A DNA stretch of 64,000 nt from Nonomuraea sp. NEAU-A123 (lineage in GTDB: Bacteria; Actinomycetota; Actinomycetes; Streptosporangiales; Streptosporangiaceae): NCBI RefSeq assembly GCF_018603905.1, contig NZ_JAHFZZ010000009.1, positions 310,001 to 374,000 on the forward strand. Reading direction: 5' to 3'. Position numbers and translations under genes: made by a program. Within the stretch, counting starts at the first letter, position 1. Every line of letters starts with the position of its first letter. This document shows, in pieces, positions 24,090 through 31,857 of the stretch. Under the pieces are notes generated by a model that saw only the letters and a program-made list of their open reading frames with translations, did no database searches and was not told the DNA's origin.

Positions 24090-24105
24090 TGTGATCTCGA
24101 TCACA
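24090..24105. promoter_or_regulatory. CRP-type binding site TGTGATCTCGATCACA
   Basis: A perfect 16-bp palindrome matching the CRP/GlxR consensus TGTGA-N6-TCACA at every fixed position. It lies 74 bases before the CbiX-like gene and 109 bases before the divergent MFS gene. Confidence 0.65.
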
Positions 24106-24178
24106 GGCGGAGCGTTGTGATTGAATCGCTGCCATTTCCCAGAACACGCGCCCCTTTATAGGCATAAACTGCGCGCCT

Positions 24179-24946
24179 GTGAGCCTGCCTGTACGTGAAC
24201 GTTCCCCCCGGCCGGGTGGCGGTCGACACCGCCGTCCCGTGCCCACGTCCCTGCCGCCGGACGCCCCTGTCCTCGTCCTCGCGGTGCCGGGCAGCACCTC
24301 GGGCGTGGCAGCGGAGATCGCGGCCGTGGTACGCGTCGACAACCCGCAGATCGAGGTACGCCTCACCACCGTTACGGACCTCGCCGATTCGTTGCCCGCG
24401 GGCCGCGAAGCGATCGTGGTGCCGCTGCTGACCTGGGACGATCCTCTCGTCCTCGCCGATATCGGCAAGGCCGTCGCGGCGGCGGGGTCGACCGCGGTCG
24501 TGACGGAGGCGCTCGGCCCGCACCCGCTGCTGGCCGAGGCGCTGCACATCAGGCTGGCCGAGCGCGGCCTGGCCAGGGCCGACCGGGTCCGGCTGCTGAA
24601 CGTCTCCAGCCCCGTCGACGCCATCATCCTGGGCACGGTCGGCGGCGAGCGGGCCGTGCACGCCGTCCAGGCGACGGCGGTGCTGCTCGCCTCGCGGCTC
24701 ACGCTGCCCGTGGTCGCCGCCTCGCTCGACAGCGACCCGGGCGTGCCGATCGCGGCCGAACGGCTGCGGGCCGCCGGCGCCCAGCGCCTGGCCATCGCCC
24801 CCTGCCTGATCGGCCACGAGGCCCCGGCGTCGATCGTCGAGCAGGCCGCCGCGGCGGTCCGCGCGGGCTACGCCGAGCCGCTCGGCGCGCACAGTGCGGT
24901 GGCCGAACTTGTCGCGCGAGCTTACGGTAGTCAACTCGCGACTTGA
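24179..24946 (+). CDS. CbiX/SirB-like protein, probably non-catalytic
   Basis: A 255-residue protein with the tandem alpha/beta chelatase fold of the sirohydrochlorin chelatase family, recognisable from VLVLAVPGSTSG at the first strand, the acidic TWDDPL turn, and the second-half LAIAPCLIGHEAPASIVEQA. The catalytic HGS of the family is PGS here, so the metal-inserting histidine is missing from the first half. The start is uncertain (GTG at 24179 or 24239) and no strong ribosome binding site is seen. It may bind a tetrapyrrole or metal without chelatase activity. Confidence 0.65.
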   Translation: MSLPVRERSPRPGGGRHRRPVPTSLPPDAPVLVLAVPGSTSGVAAEIAAVVRVDNPQIEVRLTTVTDLADSLPAGREAIVVPLLTWDDPLVLADIGKAVAAAGSTAVVTEALGPHPLLAEALHIRLAERGLARADRVRLLNVSSPVDAIILGTVGGERAVHAVQATAVLLASRLTLPVVAASLDSDPGVPIAAERLRAAGAQRLAIAPCLIGHEAPASIVEQAAAAVRAGYAEPLGAHSAVAELVARAYGSQLAT

Positions 24947-24990
24947 CAAGGGCTTGTAGAGATCACTGAAGTCGCGTTACCTTTCTCCGC

Positions 24991-25539
24991 ATGCCCCGCG
25001 TGCAGTGGAAAGGTGCGCGTCTGGGCCTCCGTGACGTCACGGAGGCCGACGTGGCCGCCCTGCACGCCGTCTACGGCAACCCGGAGGCCACGGCGCACAT
25101 GCCGTTCGAGCCGCGCACACTGGAGCAGGTGGCCGCGCTCGTCGACGACGCCATCCAGGCCGCCGCGGCCCAACCGCGGCGGCTGTACGCGCTGGCGGTG
25201 ACCGACGCCGAGACCCGCGAGGTGGTCGGGGTGGCGCGGCTGCACATCGAGGCCGACCACCCGCACAGCGCCGAGATCGGCCTCGGGCTCCGGCCCGACC
25301 AGTGGGGGCGCGGCATCGGCACGGACCTGTTCCGCCTGGTGCAGTCGTTCGGCTTCAAGGAGCTGGGGCTGCACCGGATCTGGGGCGCGCGCGCACCCGG
25401 CAATCTGCCCGCCCAACTGGCGATGCTGACCGCCGGGATGATCGAGGAGGGCCGGGTCCGCCACCACGTGCTGACACCGTCGGGCTGGCGCGACTCGATC
25501 ATCCACTCGATCATCGAGGACGACTGGACGGACCGTTAG
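24991..25539 (+). CDS. GNAT family N-acetyltransferase (RimJ/RimL-like)
   Basis: A 182-residue acetyltransferase. The acetyl-CoA site is RPDQWGRGIGTDLF, preceded by AEIGLGL and followed by the KELGLHRIWGARAPGNLPAQ segment typical of RimJ/RimL proteins. It probably acetylates a protein N-terminus, antibiotic or small amine. The gene is a monocistron that ends two bases before the convergent LacI regulator stop. Confidence 0.88.
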   Translation: MPRVQWKGARLGLRDVTEADVAALHAVYGNPEATAHMPFEPRTLEQVAALVDDAIQAAAAQPRRLYALAVTDAETREVVGVARLHIEADHPHSAEIGLGLRPDQWGRGIGTDLFRLVQSFGFKELGLHRIWGARAPGNLPAQLAMLTAGMIEEGRVRHHVLTPSGWRDSIIHSIIEDDWTDR

Positions 25540-25541
25540 GG

Positions 25542-26564
25542 TCAGGCTTCGCGCTTGACCAACGCCGCGGTGCTCTCCCGGACTATGAGATCCGTTGCCA
25601 GCTCCACCCGTCTGCTCTCCGGGGCCTCGCCGCGCTTCATCGCCAGGACCGTACGCGTCGCCAGGGCGGCCATCTCCTGGAGCGGCTGGCGGACCGTGGT
25701 CAGCGGGGGCCAGGCCGACTTCGACAGGGGCAGGTCGTCGAAGCCGACGACGCTCAGGTCTTCCGGGACGCGCAGGCCGCGCTGGCGGGCGGCCTCGAAG
25801 ACGCCGAAGGCCATGAGGTCGCTGCCCGCGAAGATGGCCGTCGGGGGGTCGGGCAGGGAGAGCAGGGCGTGGCCCTGGTCGTGGCCCGAGTCGACCAGGA
25901 AGGTGCCCCTGCGGATCAGCATGGGGTCCACCTCGACGCCCGCGGTCTCCAGCGCCGCCCGGTAGCCGTCGACGCGCGCCTGGCTGCAGAGCATGTCGGC
26001 CGGGCCGCTGATCATGGCGACTCTGCGGTGGCCCAGCTCCAGGAGGTGGCGGGTGGCGGCCAGGCCGCCGTGCCAGTTGGTGGCGCCCACCGAGACCACG
26101 CCGGGTGCCGGCTCGCCCTCCGGGTCCACCACGACGAACGGCAGCGAGCGGGCGCTGAGCTGCGCCTGGACACCGGTCGAGAGCTTGGAGGCCACGACGA
26201 CCACGCCGTCCGTCCGCCGTGAGGCCAGGCGGTCCAGCCAGTCACGGCCGGGACCCGCGTGGGTGTGCAGGACCGACATGACGACGCTGGCTCCCGCCTC
26301 GCGGGCCGCCGACTCGGCGCCGCGGACGATCTCCATCGCCCACGGCGACTCGATCTCGGCGAACACCAGGTCCACCAGGCCCGAGGGCGTGTCGTCCTGG
26401 CTGGTGCGCCGCTGGTAGCCGTGCTCGTGCAGCAACCGCTCGACCCGGTGGCGCGTCTCCGGGGCCACCTCGGGACGGCCGTTGATGACCTTGGAAACCG
26501 TGGGGATCGAGACCCCGGCCTCCTCGGCTATCAGGGCGATCGTCACCCGCCTCTTCGCTGGCAT
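25542..26564 (-). CDS. LacI family regulator, XlnR/BxlR-like
   Basis: A 340-residue repressor. The N-terminal HTH reads VTIALIAEEAGVSIPTVSKV with the hinge-helix region after it, and the sugar-binding domain begins LVDLVFAEIESPWAMEIVRG, a stretch typical of the XlnR/BxlR group that controls xylobiose and related uptake in streptomycetes. It is divergent from the ABC importer-GH5 operon. The intervening 147 bases contain three CGAAAnTTTCG-like boxes, the sort bound by XlnR-type proteins. The inducer would be an imported oligosaccharide. Confidence 0.88.
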   Translation of the reverse strand: MPAKRRVTIALIAEEAGVSIPTVSKVINGRPEVAPETRHRVERLLHEHGYQRRTSQDDTPSGLVDLVFAEIESPWAMEIVRGAESAAREAGASVVMSVLHTHAGPGRDWLDRLASRRTDGVVVVASKLSTGVQAQLSARSLPFVVVDPEGEPAPGVVSVGATNWHGGLAATRHLLELGHRRVAMISGPADMLCSQARVDGYRAALETAGVEVDPMLIRRGTFLVDSGHDQGHALLSLPDPPTAIFAGSDLMAFGVFEAARQRGLRVPEDLSVVGFDDLPLSKSAWPPLTTVRQPLQEMAALATRTVLAMKRGEAPESRRVELATDLIVRESTAALVKREA

Positions 26565-26578
26565 GAGCCGGAGTCTAT

Positions 26579-26589
26579 CGAAACTTTCG
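26579..26589. promoter_or_regulatory. CGAAACTTTCG box (XlnR-type operator)
   Basis: A perfect palindrome with a central C, just upstream of the LacI start. It is the best match to the streptomycete XlnR/BxlR consensus CGAAA-N-TTTCG in the window and would mediate autorepression. Confidence 0.65.
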
Positions 26590-26598
26590 GCGACGAGT

Positions 26599-26612
26599 TG
26601 GAATCGCTCCCA
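26599..26612. promoter_or_regulatory. CebR-like box TGGAATCGCTCCCA
   Basis: Twelve of 14 bases match the CebR cellobiose-repressor consensus TGGGAGCGCTCCCA. No cebR gene lies in the window, so a regulator encoded elsewhere would act here. Confidence 0.45.
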
Positions 26613-26659
26613 CGGCGGCTATTGACGCATTACAGGAAGGATACTTATGCTCCGGGCAG

Positions 26660-26690
26660 CGAAATTATCGGGGGGTTTACGAAACTTTCA
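26660..26690 (+). promoter_or_regulatory. Tandem XlnR-like boxes before the sugar operon
   Basis: CGAAATTATCG (26660-26670, 9 of 11) and CGAAACTTTCA (26680-26690, 10 of 11) lie 20 bases apart, about two helical turns, directly upstream of the binding-protein ribosome binding site. They are well placed to block transcription. Confidence 0.55.
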
Positions 26691-26711
26691 GAAGCGGAGA
26701 AGGGATCCCCT

Positions 26712-27992
26712 ATGAGGCGCAGTCTCGTACTGATCGCCACGGCCGTACTCCTCGCCGGCTGCGGCGGCGGCGGGACCGCGGAGCCCGCCCAGAGCGGTCA
26801 ACCGGCCTCGCCCGCGAAGGTGACGCTCGAATGGTGGCACCTGTCGACCGCTGATCCGTTGAAGACGATCTGGGCGACCCGGGCCAAGGAGTTCGAGGCC
26901 GCGCATCCCAACGTGACGATGAAGCTGACCGTTCTGGAGAACGACGCGTACAAGGCCAAGCTGACCACGCTCACGCAGTCGGGTAAGGCGCCCGACCTGT
27001 TCGCCACGTGGGGCGGCGGAGTGTTGAAGCAGGAGCTCGACGCGGGCCTGGTCAAGGACATCAGCGACGACGTCGCGCCGGTTCTCGGCGACTTCACCAA
27101 GGCGGCGCTGGCGGCCTACCAGTTCGACGGGAAGACGTTCGCGCTGCCGACCGACATCGGGATGGTCGGATTCTGGTACAACAAGCGGCTCTTCACCAAG
27201 GCGGGCATCACCGCGCCGCCGGCCACGTGGGCGGAGTTCCTGGAGGACGTCAAGAAGCTGAAGGCGTCGGGGACCACGCCGATCGCGCTGGCCGGCAAGG
27301 AGAAGTGGCCCGGTCACTACTACTGGGCCTATCTGGCCATGCGCATCGGCGGGCTGCCCGCCCTGCAGCAGGCCGGGGTGGACCACGACTTCACCAAACC
27401 CGACTTCGTCACCGCCGGACAGCAGCTCAAGGCGCTGGTCGACCTGCAGCCGTTCCAGAAGGGGTTCCTCGGGGCCGCCTACTCCACCCCTGACGGCCAG
27501 GCCGCGACCATGTCCAACGGCAAGGCCGCGATGGAGCTGATGGGCCAGTGGGCGCCGAACGTGCAGGCTTCTTCGGGCAAGGGGCTCGGCGACGACCTGG
27601 GCTTCTTCCCCTTCCCGACGGTCGACGGCGGCAAAGGCGCGATCACCGAGGCGTTCGGCGGCGGCGGCGGGATCGCCGTGGGCGCCGACGCGCCGCCGGA
27701 GGCGGTGGAGTTCGTGAAGTTCATGACCGAGAAGGGCAATCACGCCAAGGTCGTCGAGTCCGGCGGGGTGCTTCCCGTGCTGAAGGGCGAGGAGAGCGCG
27801 GTCAAGGACGCCAACCTGAAGGTCGTGGCCCAGTCTCTGGCCTCCGCCACCGGCTTCCAGCTCTACCTCGACCAGGCGTACCCGCCCGCGGTCGGCCAGG
27901 AGGTCAACGACAGCGTGGCGCAGCTCATCGGCGGCACCAAGACACCCCAGCAGGTCGTCGACGCCATCACGGAAGTGGCCAAGAGCGAATGA
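26712..27992 (+). CDS. Sugar ABC transporter substrate-binding lipoprotein
   Basis: A 426-residue extracellular binding protein of the CUT1 type. The lipobox LLAGC places the lipidated cysteine at C17. The mature part has the family-1 features VTLEWWHLSTAD, APDLFATWGGGVLKQ, and NGKAAMELMGQW. It captures an oligosaccharide outside the cell for the two permeases encoded next. The regulator and operator type point toward a xylobiose-like or beta-linked ligand, but this is inference. No ATPase gene is present; such systems share an MsiK-type ATPase encoded elsewhere. Confidence 0.9.
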   Translation: MRRSLVLIATAVLLAGCGGGGTAEPAQSGQPASPAKVTLEWWHLSTADPLKTIWATRAKEFEAAHPNVTMKLTVLENDAYKAKLTTLTQSGKAPDLFATWGGGVLKQELDAGLVKDISDDVAPVLGDFTKAALAAYQFDGKTFALPTDIGMVGFWYNKRLFTKAGITAPPATWAEFLEDVKKLKASGTTPIALAGKEKWPGHYYWAYLAMRIGGLPALQQAGVDHDFTKPDFVTAGQQLKALVDLQPFQKGFLGAAYSTPDGQAATMSNGKAAMELMGQWAPNVQASSGKGLGDDLGFFPFPTVDGGKGAITEAFGGGGGIAVGADAPPEAVEFVKFMTEKGNHAKVVESGGVLPVLKGEESAVKDANLKVVAQSLASATGFQLYLDQAYPPAVGQEVNDSVAQLIGGTKTPQQVVDAITEVAKSE

Positions 27993-28951
27993 CGACGCTG
28001 ACCCGGGGGCCGCAGGCGCCCGCGCTCGCCGCCCCCGTGTCCCCCTCCCGGGGGCGGCGGCGCGGCTGGGTGACCATCGGGCTGTTCCTGCTGCCCGCGC
28101 TGGTGCTCTTCCTGCTGCTCGTCGTGGCGCCGATCCTCATCGCCCTCTACGCGAGCGTGTTCAAGTGGAACGGCTTCGGCGGGCTGCCGAAGAACTTCAT
28201 CGGGCTGGACAACTTCACCCGGCTGTTCGGCACGGAGGTCTTCCGGGACGACGTCTGGCACCTGGTGGTCCTCGTCGTCCTGTCCGTCGTGGTGCAACTG
28301 CCCATCTCGCTGGGCATCGCCATGCTGCTCAACCAGCGGATCCGCGGGCGGACGGTGTACCGGCTGGTGTTCTTCGCGCCGTACGTGCTCTCCGAGGTGA
28401 TCACCGGCGTGCTGTTCTCGCTGATCCTCTCGCCGGGGGCGGGGGTGGCCAACCGGATCCTGGGCGTGGTCGGGCTGAACTCCGACTGGCTCGCCGACCC
28501 CGACACCGTGATGCTCTCGCTCTTCCTGGTCATGACGTGGAAGTACTTCGGCTTCCACATGATGATCTACCTGGCCGGGCGGCAGAACATCCCCGACGAG
28601 CTGATCGAGGCCGCGCAGATCGACGGCGGCACCCCGAGGCAGGTGTTCTGGCACGTCACGCTGCCGCTGCTGGGGCCGACGATCCGGATCAGCGTGTTCC
28701 TGTCGGTCATCTACACGATCCAGCTGTTCGACCTGGTCTGGATCCTCACCCAGGGCGGGCCCTCGCACTCCTCGGAGACGATGGCCGTCACGATGCTGGA
28801 GTTCGGGTTCAAGCGCTCCCAGGCCGGCTACGCCAGCGCGATCAGCGTGGTGATGTTCGCGCTCAGCCTCGTCTTCGCCCTCGCCTACCAGCGCTTCGTG
28901 ATGCGGCGCGACCTGGAGGGCGCGACCACCAGAATGGGAGACCACCGATGA
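27989..28951 (+). CDS. Sugar ABC transporter permease (MalF-like)
   Basis: A 320-residue membrane protein, first permease of the importer. Six hydrophobic segments are seen. The EAA loop that contacts the ATPase reads EAAQIDGGTPRQVFWHVTL near residue 205. It starts with ATGA overlapping the binding-protein stop, so it is translationally coupled. Its length and N-terminal extension match CUT1 MalF-type subunits. Confidence 0.92.
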   Translation: MTTLTRGPQAPALAAPVSPSRGRRRGWVTIGLFLLPALVLFLLLVVAPILIALYASVFKWNGFGGLPKNFIGLDNFTRLFGTEVFRDDVWHLVVLVVLSVVVQLPISLGIAMLLNQRIRGRTVYRLVFFAPYVLSEVITGVLFSLILSPGAGVANRILGVVGLNSDWLADPDTVMLSLFLVMTWKYFGFHMMIYLAGRQNIPDELIEAAQIDGGTPRQVFWHVTLPLLGPTIRISVFLSVIYTIQLFDLVWILTQGGPSHSSETMAVTMLEFGFKRSQAGYASAISVVMFALSLVFALAYQRFVMRRDLEGATTRMGDHR

Positions 28952-29766
28952 GACGGCCGACCCTGCCTCTGCACGCGATCGCGTGGATCGTCGGCGCCTT
29001 CATCCTCATCCCGGTGATCTACGCCCTGCTCGGCGGCTTCAAGAGCACCGCCCAGCTGTCCACCAACCCGTTCGGCCTGCCCGATCCATGGGTTCCGTCG
29101 AACTACACCGACGTGCTCGCCGACGGCCCGTTCTGGCGGCAGCTGTGGAACAGCACGTTCATCGCGCTGGCCTCGACCGTGCTCGTCGTCGCGCTGTCGG
29201 CGCTGGCCGCCTTCGTCTTCGCCAGGTTCGCCTTCCGCGGCAGGGAGCTGCTGTTCACGCTGTTCACGATGGGGCTGATGTTCCCGTTCGCGGTGGCGAT
29301 CCTGCCGATCTTCGTGCTGCTGCGTACCTTCGGCCTGCTCGACAGCCCCCTCGGCGTGATCCTGACGCAGGGCGCCTTCGGGCTGCCGCTGACGATCCTC
29401 ATCCTGCGCGGCTTCTTCCGGAGCATCCCCGGCGAGATCGAGGAGGCGGCCATCCTCGACGGCTGCACCGCCTTCGGCTTCTTCTGGCGGATCCTGCTGC
29501 CGATGGCCCGGCCCGCGCTGGCCACCGTGTCCGTCCTGGCGATCGTCGGGAGCTGGAACAACTTCATGCTGCCGCTGGTCGTCTTCAGCGACGAGTCGGG
29601 GTGGACGCTGCCGCTCGGCATCCAGCAGTTCCAGGGCCAGTACAGCTCCGACACCGCCCGGATCCTCGCCTACCTCGTCCTGGCAATGGTGCCCGCCCTC
29701 GGGTTCTACGCCATCGCCGAACGCCACCTGATCGGTGGCCTCACCGCAGGAGCCACGAAAGGGTGA
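28948..29766 (+). CDS. Sugar ABC transporter permease (MalG-like)
   Basis: A 272-residue, six-helix membrane protein, second permease of the importer. The EAA loop reads EEAAILDGCTAFGFFWRIL near residue 165, and GSWNNFMLPLVV is the conserved TM5 region. It overlaps the first permease gene by ATGA and ends seven bases from the GH5 start, so all four genes form one operon. Confidence 0.92.
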   Translation: MRRPTLPLHAIAWIVGAFILIPVIYALLGGFKSTAQLSTNPFGLPDPWVPSNYTDVLADGPFWRQLWNSTFIALASTVLVVALSALAAFVFARFAFRGRELLFTLFTMGLMFPFAVAILPIFVLLRTFGLLDSPLGVILTQGAFGLPLTILILRGFFRSIPGEIEEAAILDGCTAFGFFWRILLPMARPALATVSVLAIVGSWNNFMLPLVVFSDESGWTLPLGIQQFQGQYSSDTARILAYLVLAMVPALGFYAIAERHLIGGLTAGATKG

Positions 29767-29768
29767 AC

Positions 29769-31136
29769 ATGCTGCAGGTGTCCGGAACCCAGCTCGTCAC
29801 CGCCGACTCCACTCCGGTACGCCTGCGCGGGGTGGGGTTGGGGGGCTGGCTGAACATGGAGAACTTCATCACCGGTTACCCCGCCGACGAGACCTCGATG
29901 CGCGAGGCCGTACGGGAGGTGCTGGGCGAGGATCGGGCGGAGCTGTTCTTCGAGCGGCTGCTGACCTCGTTCTTCACCGAGCGGGACGCGGCGCTGCTGG
30001 CCGGGCTGGGCGTGAACTGCGTGCGCATCCCGGTCAACTACCGCCACCTCGAGTCCGACCAGCGGCCCTTCGAGGTCATCGAGCACGGCTTCCGCCACCT
30101 CGACCGGGTCGTCGACCTGCTCGGCTCGTACGGCGTGTACAGCGTCATCGGCCTGCACGCCCTGCCCGGCGCGCAGAACCAGCACTGGCACTCCGACAAC
30201 CCCACCCACGTCGCCGCCTTCTGGAACCATCGCCACTTCCAGGACCGGGCCATCCACCTGTGGGAGGCCATCGCCGACCGCTACCGCGAGCACCCGTGGG
30301 TGGCCGGGTACAACCCGGTCAACGAGCCGGGCGACCCGAGCGGCAAGGTGGTCGGGCCGTTCTACGACCGGCTGGTGAAGGCGATGCGCGCCGCCGATCC
30401 GCGGCACGTGCTGTTCCTCGACGGCAACACCTACGCCACGGACTTCTCGATCTTCCGCGAGGTGTACGGGAACACGGTGTTCGTCTGCCACGACTACGCC
30501 CTGGCCGGGTTCGCGCACGGCGGGCCGTACCCCGGCTACACCCGGGGCGAGTGGTGCGACCGGAGGGAGCTGGAGCGGACCTTCGAGAAGCGGTCGCGGT
30601 TCCAGCGCGAGACGGGCACGCCGCTGTGGGTGGGCGAGTTCGGGCCCGTCTACACCGGTCATCCCGAGCTCGACGAGCAGCGTTACCGGATTCTGCGCGA
30701 CCAGCTCGACATCTACGACGCCCATGGGGCCGGCTGGTCGCTGTGGACGTACAAGGACGTGGGGCTGCAGGGGCTGGTGCACGCGGCCGGGCCCTACCTC
30801 GACAGGTTCGGGGCGTTCATCGGCAAGAAGCGGCGGCTCGGCGCGGACCGGTGGGGCTCGACCATGGAGGAGTCGGCCGACGTGCTGGCGCCGCTGCACG
30901 CGATGCTCGACGCCGAGGCCCCGGGCTGGGCCCCCTACCCGTGGGGGGCGCGCTACCAGACCGACGACCTGATCAGGCACATCCTGATCGCGCAGGCGCT
31001 GCTGCCCGAGTACGCCGAGCTGTTCAGGGGGTTGTCCGACGACGACGTGGTCGAGCTGGCCGACTCCTTCGCGCTGGAGCGGTGCGTACGGCGGCAGCCG
31101 CTGCTCGACCTGCTGGCCGACAACCTGGGCGGGTGA
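29769..31136 (+). CDS. Family 5 glycoside hydrolase
   Basis: A 455-residue cytoplasmic TIM-barrel glycosidase of family GH5. The acid/base is E186 in NPVNEPG and the nucleophile is E290 in PLWVGEFGP; N185, H240-like HDY and W300s residues fit the family. No signal peptide is present, so it cleaves an oligosaccharide after import by the preceding transporter. GVGLGGWLNMENF near the N-terminus recalls the GH5_18 type, but the subfamily is not proven. I chose the ATG at 29769, preceded by GAAAGGG. Confidence 0.88.
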   Translation: MLQVSGTQLVTADSTPVRLRGVGLGGWLNMENFITGYPADETSMREAVREVLGEDRAELFFERLLTSFFTERDAALLAGLGVNCVRIPVNYRHLESDQRPFEVIEHGFRHLDRVVDLLGSYGVYSVIGLHALPGAQNQHWHSDNPTHVAAFWNHRHFQDRAIHLWEAIADRYREHPWVAGYNPVNEPGDPSGKVVGPFYDRLVKAMRAADPRHVLFLDGNTYATDFSIFREVYGNTVFVCHDYALAGFAHGGPYPGYTRGEWCDRRELERTFEKRSRFQRETGTPLWVGEFGPVYTGHPELDEQRYRILRDQLDIYDAHGAGWSLWTYKDVGLQGLVHAAGPYLDRFGAFIGKKRRLGADRWGSTMEESADVLAPLHAMLDAEAPGWAPYPWGARYQTDDLIRHILIAQALLPEYAELFRGLSDDDVVELADSFALERCVRRQPLLDLLADNLGG

Positions 31137-31222
31137 TCCGGCTTCGGCGACACGGCTGCGGTGTCACGCGGAATTGTCGGTGGCGCACCCTACGATGAGG
31201 CTCCTCACGGAGGGATACCCAG

Positions 31223-31678
31223 ATGCTCGACTCGCTGATCGTGCCCCTGTTCGTCACCACGGACCTGCCGCCCGAGGCGGAGCTGGCCGAGTTCGGGGAG
31301 TTGCTGGCAGAGACGGCGCGGACGCTCGACCATGACGACGTGAGCTACGCCGCGTTCCTGGCGGGCAAGGTGTTCTGGCTCGACCGCCCGGTCCTGCCCC
31401 GGCAGCGGCCCGCGGCCGAGGTCGAGCCGCGGTTCGCGGCGCTGCTCGGCTACCTGGCCGCCTCCGGGGCCGGGCACACCTCCCGCGACGTGGTGGCCGA
31501 CGTGCGCCGGGCGATCGGCGCCGCCGTCACCTCCCGCTACGGCGACGTGGAGGCGGCGCCCGCGGTGTTCGCGATCCGCGACCGCGACGTGCGCGAGCGC
31601 ACCCCCGAGACTGCCGTCTACGTCGACACCCGCGACGCCGCCGCCGACCTGGTCACGGTCGCCCGCCCCTACCTCTGA
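31223..31678 (+). CDS. Hypothetical cytoplasmic protein
   Basis: A 151-residue protein starting MLDSLIVPLFVTTDLPPEAE, acidic and without membrane segments or recognisable catalytic motifs. GGAGGG before the ATG supports translation. It is 86 bases beyond the GH5 gene and ahead of a short tandem repeat. I assign no function. Confidence 0.6.
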   Translation: MLDSLIVPLFVTTDLPPEAELAEFGELLAETARTLDHDDVSYAAFLAGKVFWLDRPVLPRQRPAAEVEPRFAALLGYLAASGAGHTSRDVVADVRRAIGAAVTSRYGDVEAAPAVFAIRDRDVRERTPETAVYVDTRDAAADLVTVARPYL

Positions 31679-31724
31679 CACCACCCGCCGGGAAAGGCGC
31701 GGGCGCCAGTGGCTCGGACGCCAG

Positions 31725-31790
31725 ACCCAACGCGGGGTCACACCCAACGCGGGTTACACCCAACGGGGGTCACACCCAGCGGTGTGTCAG
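31725..31790. repeat. Short tandem repeat ACCCAACGcGGGnnAC, four copies
   Basis: Four units of 16-17 bases begin at 31725, 31742, 31758 and 31774. The first three differ by one to three bases and the last is more degenerate. It separates the GH5 and GH39 operons where they converge. It may be slippage-prone spacer or part of a transcription-end region. Confidence 0.65.
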
Positions 31791-31857
31791 AGGCAGCGGG
31801 GGTCAGCGCGCGCGGCACCGGCGTGAGCGCCGCAACGGGATCGGCGCCGTGCTGGAG

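Noticed and set aside
31725..31790. Possible CRISPR array
   Set aside because: Units are only 16-17 bases, directly adjacent with no spacers, and no cas genes are present.
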